Shown piece after piece: positions 1-6,279 of a stretch of DNA of 17,446 bases. Location: NCBI GenBank assembly GCA_009602725.1, contig WELB01000044.1:397701-415146 (forward strand). The letters run 5' to 3'. The stretch is from Spirogloea muscicola (lineage: Eukaryota > Streptophyta > Zygnematophyceae > Spirogloeales > Spirogloeaceae). The position numbers and the translations under genes are program-made. Position 1 is the stretch's first letter; the number at the start of each line of letters is the position of its first letter. The notes beneath the pieces are model-generated. The model saw only the letters and a list, made by a program, of their open reading frames with translations. It was not told where the DNA came from and ran no database searches.

Positions 1-2
1 CT

Positions 3-278
3 AGCTGGTGGAAAGACGTCGCCCTGACGGAAGCCGGAGGCCGCCGCCAAAGCTCGGCCTGCGCGCAAGTGAACCGCGAAGGCGAGGGACCGCTGCATCG
101 AGACGGCCAAACGCATACGGAACACCTGAGCGAGGGACCCGGCTACGTTGAAGCCGGGCTGCTCGCCCTGCTGCCCGAGGCGGCGGGCCGCTGCACGCCG
201 CGCCAGGCGGTGGAGCAAGTCAAGCCATTTGGAGCCAAAGGCTCCGTGCATTTTGAAAGAGCTCACTGCTCTTTATGA
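3..278 (+). other. Reading frame open at the left edge, possible last exon of an upstream gene
   Basis: The frame starting at base 3 is open from the window edge for about 91 codons and stops at 276-278. It begins SWWKDVALTEAGG and includes GYVEAGLLALLPEAAGRC and QAVEQVKPFGAK. I recognise no domain in it. Its length is not remarkable in GC-rich DNA, but the composition is mixed and not simple repeat. Against a coding role: bases 1-22 match, in reverse complement, a stretch at 13508-13529 that lies among repeats, so the left edge may itself be repeat-derived. A repeat module starts within the last few codons. It could be the end of a real exon or chance. Confidence 0.2.
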
Positions 279-362
279 GCGTCCATTCCTTTGGGCTGGC
301 CACCAGCCCAGCCACCAGTCACCAGTCACCAGCCACCAGTCAATCTGGCCGCGCTTCCATTC
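275..362 (+). repeat. Hairpin-module repeat copy with CACCAG microrepeat
   Basis: Contains GTCCATTCCTTTGGGCTGGC (281-300), followed by a short tandem run of CACCAG-like units up to about 340, then AATCTGGCCGCGCTT at 342-356. The same order (CCATTCTTTTGGGCTGGCC, a CCACCAGT block, AAATCTGGCCGCGCTT) is found at 13621-13671, so the two places hold copies of one element. The CACCAG run is a local expansion of a motif present once in the other copy. Confidence 0.7.
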
Positions 363-567
363 TATATGAGCGTCCATACACCAAGTCACAGAAAGAAGGA
401 GGGGCTGAGGGGGCAGGGGCGGGAGAGCTCTTCCACTATGTGCCATTGGCATTTCCTTTTCTGCGAAGCGGGAAAGTCGGAGTGTTAATCCGCAAATGGG
501 GGAGGCTGGGGCTGCCAGTGGGGCTGCCAGAAGCCCGGCGCCATTGCCCTGCGCAGGCGCGGGCGCC

Positions 568-1452
568 ATGGCGCGCGCGGGCGCCGCCAAGGTGGGCCTG
601 CCCTTCCCGTCTGCCTCTGCGTCGCGCAGCCGCCACCGCCGGCGAGCGCGCAGCGGCGTCCTGCACATAACTGCAGCCTGCGCTCTGACACGCCTTCCGG
701 CGGCGCCCGCATCCGCGCTCGCCGCAGCTGCTGAAGCGGTGGGGCCTTGCGCTCGCGGCGGCGCTGCGCGGAGGCGGCGGCGGCGCCGACCGGCGGCGGC
801 CGCAGCGCGAGCTCGACGTGCGCCGGCTGCTGCTGCTGACCAGGTACACGCCGCTCGGGGCCGCCCGCCTCAGTCATATCCGCAGGAGCCAGCTGCGGCC
901 AGCAGCCTCCCTCAGCTTCATGCCCCAGAGCTAGCAAAGGTCCTACTGATTTGATTCCCGTGACAATTTCACCAGGGCTTCTGGATCACGTGTTATGGGT
1001 TTAGCGAGGTGATGGCAGATGCAGGGTTTGGGACCAGCAGCCTTCCTATAGTCCAGATCGTTGTCAGATTGTCAATGGCCTCCGTGGGCAGCATTCTAAT
1101 GTGCCTGAGGTCAAAGCTTCTCTATTGTTGCTTCTGCTTACCCTCCCTGGTTTTCACTTGCGCCGGGTCTGCCCGAGTTGCAGCCGCTACAAGGAAGACG
1201 ATGGTGCCAGCCTGGTGGCAGGTGCCGGCTTGCAGGAGCTCCCATTTGAGGAGCAGCAGCAGCAGGTGCAGGCGAACATCCACTGCCAGGTCCTTCGCAT
1301 CGCCTGTGCCATCCAGGTACAGCAAGCACACAGGCTGCCAGGTCCATTCCCTTACAGATGCAGCTCAATCAGCTTGCAACATTTTACAGGCAGGCAGTCT
1401 TGCTGCAGACACCAAACGCCCAGATGTCATGCGTTAAGCAGAAAGCTGCTGT
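568..1452 (+). CDS. Candidate 5' exons of the SETD9-like gene (unresolved)
   Basis: Human SETD9 has roughly 100 residues before its SET domain, so coding exons are expected here. A plausible first exon is 568-591 (MARAGAAK), with context GCGCC before the ATG, then GTGGGC as donor. CGCAG at 723-727 is an in-phase acceptor into a stretch starting LLKRWGLAL and including TRYTPLGAARLSHIRR. I read that stretch as weakly like the basic, LSH-containing N-terminus of SETD9. That frame ends in TAG at 931-933 with no obvious donor before it. Further coding-like pieces lie at about 1060-1316 (ending QVLRIACAIQ before CAG/GTACAG) and 1358-1452 (MQLNQLATFYRQAVLLQ, after the acceptor CTTACAG). These pieces join only with very short introns of about 41-45 bases or a frame change, so no model is offered. 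An unrelated small gene is also possible. Confidence 0.3.
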
Positions 1453-1496
1453 GGTCCAATCGACTTGAAGACCTGGCCTTACTCTTGCTGCGGCAG

Positions 1497-2816
1497 ACGA
1501 TCTTGGTTCCAGGCTGGGAGCAGGCAGCCGCAGCCGCAATTGCGAGAAGCGCAACGGGTCCAGGAGCCGTTAAGCCCAGTGGGCTGAGCCTTGCCGTTGG
1601 AGGAGCCCAGAGCAGCCAGACGTCCACAGGGGATGAGCTGCTAGCGCGACTCGAGCGTGGCGAGTGAGAGCCTATTCTTTCTGCCAATTATTTCCATGTT
1701 CCTTCCTTTGCCGTTGCCAATCTCTGCAGGCTTCGTATCTCTGCCATCCCTTGAATCTCATCTTAAGATGACTGATGGCCTCTGGCCGCTGCCCTGACGC
1801 ATGCTCGTCCAGAATCTCCCCGGACCTTGTTACTTGCCTGTGAATCATCAGCCTAACTGATGCTCACGGGCAAGCTCCGTAGATTGCCAGATGGCGGAGG
1901 ACCATCCCAGCTCACGGCGTTGGAGCTATCGGCGCACCTAAAGGACTGCATTGGCTTCACTGCCAGAGTTGGGACATCGCAGGTCGAGCACGCGGACGCT
2001 GGCCAGGGGCTATTTATTGACGGGAAGGCAGTGGCAGGTGCAGTTGTAGCTTTGTATCCCGGCGTGGTGTATGGGCCGTCGCAGTACCGCTTCATCCCGG
2101 GCTACCCTCGCATCGATCGCGACAACTCTTACCTGATGGCACGGTATGACGACGTCATTGTGGATGGCAAGCCCTGGGGCACCGGAGGCGAGCGCCGGGA
2201 GCTATGGAGCGGGCTCAATGTGGATACTGCGCAGGAGCATACAGGAGTCTTGGACAGCAATAGCAAGGGAAGTGCCAAACGAGCTCCGCATTTGAGTGCT
2301 GCTGAGAGGGACCAGAGTATGGACGCCAGGAGAAGTGTTTGGGCAGCTATTGTTGGTGGTGGCGCTGCTGTTAATGCGCGCCTGATTGCCAACACGGCCG
2401 TCTTGATTGAGAGGCGGAATCCCCTGGCGCTGGCGCACTTCGCCAACCACCCGCAGCAAGGTAGCGAGGCAAATGTGGTGGTGTGCCCCTACGATTTTGT
2501 GGCCGAAACGCCAGAGGAGCGTGTCCTGCGGCCCTGCATTCCCAACAGCATCCTGGAGAGTGGCGACAGTGATGAGGGGATGCGAAAGGAGGGCCTGCTG
2601 TGGATCACGGAGAGGCCGCTGCAGCAGCTGCCAGAGAGTGGCAAGAGTGGGTCACGGCGGGCAAGCGCTGGTCTGGTCCGCACACTCGTGTTGGTCGCAA
2701 CTCGGGATGTGGCAGACGAGGAGCTCCTGCTCAACTATCGGCTGAGCCCGCACGTGAGGCGCCCGCTGTGGTATCACGCCGTTGACGAGCAAGAGGAGCG
2801 CCGGCGGTGGGCTTGA
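1497..2816 (+). CDS. SETD9-like: SETD9-like SET-domain protein, probable methyltransferase
   Basis: Two exons are proposed: 1497-1663 and 1883-2816, separated by a 219-base intron. The donor is GTGAGA. The acceptor ends CCGTAG, with a branch-site-like CTAAC near 1854, and the phase is kept (...ARLERGE/LPDGGG...). The large exon holds a SET domain resembling animal SETD9. Visible features are a GQGLF glycine motif followed by VVALYPGVVY, the cofactor-pocket-like FANHPQQGSEANV (about 2439-2477), CIPNS, and the end motif RDVADEELLLNY (about 2703-2738) with the usual acidic-acidic-Leu and Tyr. There is no cysteine-rich post-SET segment. An insertion of about 40 residues with Ser, Gly and charged residues separates CIPNS from the last strand. 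SET proteins transfer methyl groups from S-adenosylmethionine to lysine; the substrate of the SETD9 branch is not established to my knowledge. An ATG at 1860 would give a 318-residue frame, but the intron model suits the family better because residues before the SET domain are expected. Confidence 0.75.
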
Positions 2817-3489
2817 GGGGCCCATCTAAGTGCAGCCAACAAGTAGGTAGAATGTAGGCGGTCTTGTACCTATACACATCTGCGCCTATGAGGCTGACAA
2901 TTATTGTAAGGCCGAGCATCGGTCACATTTGCGAGCTGGGTATACTTCCGCTTACTTGGTGGTGCAGATCCCTGATGTCTTGGTCGGTCTGGTACTCACC
3001 AAACTTAGCGGACATACTGGTCACCAGAGCACTCAGTTGCTTGACAGTGAACGTTGGCTCATAGAGGCCAGCACAAAAGAACCACGTAGAGTTCTGCCAG
3101 CACTAGTGAACGGGGCTCCTCAAAGTTGAGAGATTCATCGATAATTTTGGCCAATCAGCCCTCTACAGCAGCCAAACGTCAGACCATCTGCCAGCAGGGA
3201 ACAGCCCGCCCTGCGATAGCGGAAGCAGCAGCAGGAGCTCGTTGGGCGCGCATGTGCAGAGCGGAGGCTCTGGATGCAAGCAAAGGGAGTCGAGGTGGGA
3301 GAGCCCAACCCAATCCCCAGGAGCTAGTTGCGACAGCCAACTGGGGTTTGTGCCAGCAGGCGAGCCACTCGGCGCGGCCAGTCTCGCCCGCCGACCTGCC
3401 TGAGCTGGCGAGCCGTACAGCTGCGGACCCTTCCCCTGGGCAGTGACTGGAGGGGGCTGTGCGGACGCTGGGCGGGGGGCCGTTGGGCC
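2817..3489. other. Spacer without a recognisable gene
   Basis: Downstream of the SET gene I see only short open frames, of up to about 107 codons, without family resemblance or splice support. Its left part is probably the 3' UTR of the SET gene. No tRNA or obvious repeat was found before the first spacer module at about 3490. Confidence 0.5.
2905..2909 (+). terminator. Candidate TGTAA polyadenylation signal of the SET gene
   Basis: TGTAA lies about 90 bases after the TGA at 2814-2816. TGTAA is the common polyadenylation signal of chlorophyte green algae. A five-base match is weak alone; its distance and a parallel site behind the WAV3-type gene make it plausible. Confidence 0.35.
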
Positions 3490-3566
3490 TGCTTTTTCAA
3501 AGAGAAGGGCTCGCCCATTGAGGATAGGGGCTGGAAAAAGCCAGCCCAGAAAAGAATGAACAAAGG
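3490..3566 (-). repeat. Hairpin-module repeat copy, reverse orientation
   Basis: Reads TTCAAAGAGAAGGGCTCGCC, then GGGGCTGGAAAAAGCCAGCC (3537-3545 forms the turn), then CAGAAAAGAATGAACAAAGG. The stem GGCTGG/CCAGCC is the mark of the family, and the flank CAGAAAAGAATG recurs at 5650 and, with one extra A, at 4950. Confidence 0.65.
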
Positions 3567-3582
3567 ACGAGATGCTTTTTGT

Positions 3583-3640
3583 ACCTTTCGGCCCTTTCAG
3601 ACAGTGTACCTCGCTTCGGGCTGGCCTCTCACAGAGTTGT
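3583..3640 (+). repeat. Hairpin-module repeat copy
   Basis: Contains TTTCGGCCCTTTCAGACAGT followed by TTCGGGCTGGCCTCTCACAG (about 3615-3634). The order of a GGCCC-TTTC box and then the GGGCTGGCCTCTCACAG hairpin is shared with copies at 3700-3750 and, reversed, at 5400-5475. Confidence 0.6.
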
Positions 3641-3689
3641 TAATTGAGTGATTCATCCTTCCCTAGAGTTTAGAGCTAGCGCCTCTGCC

Positions 3690-3806
3690 CCCTTCGTAGT
3701 TTGGCCCCTTCGAACCTTGTCTATTCTTGTTGGGCTGGCCTCTTGTAGCCCTTGCCCCCATTGGAAGAGCCAGTTCTCACAGCCACTGCCTTACATTCGG
3801 AAGAGC
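3690..3806 (+). repeat. Hairpin-module repeat, one full and one partial copy in tandem
   Basis: The first copy reads TTTGGCCCCTTCGAACCTTG, CTATTCTTGTTGGGCTGGCC, TCTTGTAGCCCTTGCC and TTGGAAGAGCC. A second, headless copy follows at once: TTCTCACAGCCACTGCC, then TTCGGAAGAGCTG. Both end in the GGAAGAGC box that closes the module. The order matches the copies at 13610-13785. Confidence 0.7.
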
Positions 3807-3832
3807 TGTTGCTTCTTGGGCCGCGGCCACCA

Positions 3833-3905
3833 CCAGCAGCAGCGGCGGCGGCAGCAGCGGCAGTAGCAGCAGCTGCAGCAGCAGCAGCAGGAGGAGCAGC
3901 AGAGC
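3833..3905. repeat. Impure CAG/CGG trinucleotide repeat
   Basis: A run of AGC, GGC and related triplets (CAGCAGCGGCGGCGGCAGCA and similar) with scattered interruptions. Translated frames give poly-Ala, poly-Ser or poly-Gln, which explains the open frames seen here on both strands. The following AGGAAAAGAAGAATGAAAG resembles the reverse-strand tail of the hairpin module, so the whole stretch seems repeat-derived and not a gene. Confidence 0.6.
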
Positions 3906-4154
3906 GGGGAAGTCGAGGGAGGAGGTCGGGCGCGGGGACGGGCGCTATGGCGGCGGGCGCCAGGAAAAGAAGAATGAAAGAAATGCGGCTGCTGATCATA
4001 AAAGAGCGGCTGTTAGAGACAGCCAGGTGCACACAAAGGGTGCAGATTATGTCGATCTCATGTCGATCTTCAGGCGCCAGGGGCTGGGCGGGCGGCGCGG
4101 GGAGGGGCGTTGGGAGGTTGCCAGCCGACAGCCGCGGCGGTTGGCCTCCCCGCG

Positions 4155-4345
4155 CGGGCAGCTCTTTCAAAGTGAAGCAATGGCCGTGAGAGGCCAGCTC
4201 AAAGGAACGTACAAGGGCTGGCTTTCATGCCCCCTTTGCACGAGCTCATTCCTTCTGCGCCTTGTCCATCTCCCTGCACTGGCCTTCTTGAATTGGCCTT
4301 GTCATTCTTCGTGAGCTGGCCCTCGCCCTCTCTGTAAGAGCAACA
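4155..4345. repeat. Diverged hairpin-module copies, both orientations
   Basis: Reverse copy: GCAGCTCTTTCAAAGTGAAG, then AATGGCCGTGAGAGGCCAGC (4180-4199). Forward copies: GCGCCTTGTCCATCTCCCTG (4257-4276), then TTGTCATTCTTCGTGAGCTGG (about 4299-4319) with CCCTCGCCCTCTCTGTAAGAGC. The modules are recognisable by order of boxes, but the hairpin stem is decayed in the forward ones. Confidence 0.5.
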
Positions 4346-4429
4346 TTTTCTATTCACCACCACTGCCTCGTCTCGGAAGAGCCTCTGCTTCATAGTAGTA
4401 GTCACCACTTGCGTAGCTGCGTGATCTTG

Positions 4430-4545
4430 CAGCTGGCCCCTCCTGACCTTGTCCATTGGCGTTGGGCAGACGTCTCACAGCAGCGGTTTCGCATTTGGCG
4501 AGCCTTCTTCTATCTGGGCTGGCCATGCACAGCCACCGCCCTCGT
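4430..4545 (+). repeat. Two diverged hairpin-module copies
   Basis: GCTGGCCCCTCCTGACCTTG and TCCATTGGCGTTGGGCAGAC, then TCTCACAGCAGCGG, form the first copy; TATCTGGGCTGGCCATGCAC with AGCCACCGCCCTCGTGG (4511-4547) forms the second. Box order is as in the better-kept copies. Confidence 0.5.
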
Positions 4546-4904
4546 GGACGACCATGGTTTTGCTGATAAGTCTCGCTCCCGTTCTTCATCCAATCTTCTG
4601 CGCTCGCTTCTCACTCGCCTCCCCCCTCGGAAGATCGCTTGTAGAACCGAACCCTTTTGTTACCACTTGTTGGACGGGCGCCGTCCCCGTCAAGACCATA
4701 CAGTGAGCACGATGTAAGCAAGCTGCCAGTCGGCATCCTGCCAGTAGGCCCAATTGCTCGCCATATGTTTCTTATGTCGTAGCACCTGCCCCGTCTCGAC
4801 ACGCCCCTGCTGCGTTTCCGTGCTACAGCGAGAAGGCGAAGCTTGTCGAAGCAGGGTTTGCCCGAGAAACGAAGAGAAAGAAGCAGCTGTTGAAAGAGAG
4901 AAAA

Positions 4905-5030
4905 TGAATGACTCTTCCAGTAGAGGGCGATGGCTGTGATGAGCCAGCCCAGAAAAAGAATGAATGAAGAGCTGTTTGAAAGGGTACGAGGGCTGGGAAA
5001 AACCAGCCCATATAAAGGCGAACAAGGTGT
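4905..5030 (-). repeat. Two hairpin-module copies in tandem, reverse orientation
   Basis: First copy: GACTCTTCCAGTAGAGGGCG, ATGGCTGTGATGAGCCAGCC, CAGAAAAAGAATGAATGAAG. It is followed by GAGCTGTTTGAAAGGGTACG, AGGGCTGGGAAAAACCAGCC and CATATAAAGGCGAACAAGG. The hairpin centres are about 63 bases apart. Each unit starts with the complement of the GGAAGAGC box, so the array is head to tail. Confidence 0.7.
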
Positions 5031-5329
5031 AAGGAAGTCCGAGGTGATTGTGGATAATACAGAGTGCTAGGACGATGAGAACAGAGCGCTCTCCAACGAG
5101 TGAATCTGTGCATCAAGTGACAGAGGACCTGAGCAGTCGTTGAATACAGGCAAGGACACATACTGACATGTAAGGACATGCACTGCAGTAGGCAAGGGCG
5201 GACGGTGTGCCGGGAAGCGGCGAGGCCAAGCGAGTGGTGGCCAGCCAAGCGGGGCCAGTCGGGACCAGCAAGTGGTGCTCGTCAGGGCGGCAGCCCCTTT
5301 CGCTGTCCCAACAATAGCAACAAATTGAA

Positions 5330-5520
5330 GTAGCTCTTCACAAGGGGGCGAGGGCTTTGACAAGCCAGCCCGAGAGGATGGTAAGATCCGCAAGGGCCGG
5401 AAAGCGCTGCATAAGGGGCCAGAGTGAGTCGACAGGACACTTTCAGTAGAGGGCGGTGGCTGTGAGAGGCCAGCCCAGGTAAAAAAAATTAATGAACAAG
5501 AGTGCGAAGGGGCCAGAGAA
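5330..5520 (-). repeat. Two hairpin-module copies in tandem, reverse orientation
   Basis: One copy runs from AGCTCTTCACAAGGGGGCGA through GGGCTTTGACAAGCCAGCCC to AAGGGCCGGAAAGCGC. The next runs from TTTCAGTAGAGGGCGGTGGC through TGTGAGAGGCCAGCCCAGG, an A8 run and AATGAACAAGAG to GAAGGGGCCAGAG. Spacing of the hairpins is about 113 bases. The GAAGGGGCCAGAG box is the complement of the CTGGCCCCTTC box seen at 3697. Confidence 0.7.
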
Positions 5521-5599
5521 AGCTCTAGAGCACACAGTGAATCAAGTAGCCACGGAGCAATCAGTACCTTCTGTCGAGCAGCCGCAGGTCTGGAGAAAC

Positions 5600-5829
5600 T
5601 AGTCCTCGGGTCGCCCAATGAAAAAGAGGGGCTAGCAAAGCCAGCCCAGAAAAGAATGGACAATATCCGCAGGCCGCAAAGGCCACAAAACGGTGCCGAT
5701 AGAGGAAAAATTACACACCAGGACACGTAATGATGCAGATGGATGCTCAGTATCCACGAGTGAGCAACAGGAAATCAGAACTCGTCCCCGCGTCAAGAAG
5801 GATACTCTGCCAACTTGAGCTACGTGGGC
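5600..5829 (-). mobile_element. SINE-like element with tRNA-like head
   Basis: Read on the minus strand from 5829, the first 60 bases look like a decayed tRNA gene. GCCCACGTAGCTCAAGTTGG holds an A-box-like TAGCTCAAGTTGG (5810-5822, one extra A against the consensus). It is followed by CAGAG, an anticodon-arm-like segment, and a B-box-like GAGTTCTGATTTCC (5770-5783). Then come a body with TTGCTCACTCGTGGATACTG, AGCATCCATCTGCATCA, TATCGGCACCGTTTTGTGG and ATTGTCCATTCTTTTCTGGG, and the hairpin GGGCTGGCTTTGCTAGCCCC. The body aligns box by box with 13243-13400 on the other strand. A tRNA-like head on a repeated non-coding body is the hallmark of a SINE. The head cannot fold as a working tRNA: the anticodon stem does not pair. 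The 3' end and target-site duplications are not defined. Confidence 0.55.
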
Positions 5830-6091
5830 CCGGGTTAGGAGGGACATCAGCCGCGGGGGCCAGGAGTCCGCGGCCGGTCGGCAACCGGCGAGCCCGGTCA
5901 GCGCAGCGCCAGGCTGGCCGCGCTGACTCCGCCGCTCGCGGCGGTTGGTACCTCCCCCGACGCCACCCGCACCGCGGCGGGGGGTGCCAGGCCGGCCCCG
6001 CCCACCCGCCGGTGGGCCAGCCCGAGCCCAACCTCCGAGCCGGGAGCCGGGCCCCGGGCCCCCCACAAGAAGGCCTTGCTCGCCTCCCGCC
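5830..6091. promoter_or_regulatory. GC-rich upstream region of the WAV3-type gene
   Basis: This stretch is extremely rich in C and G, with many CpG, between the SINE-like element and the first in-context ATG of the next gene. I see no TATA box. Its long translated frames on both strands are poly-Ala, Arg, Gly and Pro and look like composition only. It is the natural place for promoter and 5' leader; the transcription start is not visible. Confidence 0.4.
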
Positions 6092-6154
6092 ATGGCGGCC
6101 CCCTCGGAGCAGCAGCAGCAGCAGCAGCGGCGGCGGCGGCGGCGGTCGCCCTGA
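6092..6154 (+). promoter_or_regulatory. Upstream ORF in the presumed leader of the WAV3-type gene
   Basis: An ATG in a near-ideal eukaryotic context (CCCGCCATGG) opens a 20-codon frame, MAAPSEQQQQQQRRRRRRSP, ending in TGA at 6152-6154. The last base of that stop is the first base of an ATG at 6154 that is in frame with the RING-VWA protein, giving TGATG. The Gln6-Arg6 stretch comes from the CAG/CGG repeat. If the transcript starts upstream, this frame would be translated first and could limit, or by reinitiation direct, translation of the main protein. No direct evidence of transcription start is available. Confidence 0.4.
6108..6146. repeat. CAG/CGG triplet repeat
   Basis: Seven AGC triplets followed by about six GGC triplets. 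It reads Gln6-Arg6 in the upstream ORF and poly-Ala in the frame of the main protein. It is likely to vary in length; a change by other than a multiple of three would alter the relation between the two frames. Confidence 0.8.
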
Positions 6155-6279
6155 TGCCAATGGCGCCCGACTCCGCCTCCGCCGTTGCCGTCGCCCCCGC
6201 CCTTAGCCGAGACGGCGTCGCCGTTGCCGCTGGCTCGGCGCCCCTCCTGGGCGCCGCCGCGCGCTGGCGCGACGGCGCC

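Noticed and set aside
301-341. A CRISPR-like or regulatory array from the CACCAG repeats.
   Set aside because: The units are six to eight bases long without spacers, and expand a motif already present in another copy of the hairpin module; it is a microrepeat.
3727-4314. Overlapping long open frames on both strands, including MAAGARKRRMKEMRLLIIKE from the ATG at 3947.
   Set aside because: They are produced by the CAG/CGG repeat and by sequence resembling the hairpin-module tail; no family resemblance or splice partners were found.
4823-5726. Minus-strand frames of 141 and 219 codons with repeated WAGFxxPS-like pieces.
   Set aside because: The repeated peptide comes from translation of the hairpin modules; this shows the repeat, not a repeat protein, as the frames are not preserved between copies.
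5770-5829. A functional tRNA gene on the minus strand.
   Set aside because: A- and B-box-like sequences exist, but the anticodon and T arms do not pair and the acceptor stem has no 3' partner; better explained as the head of a SINE.
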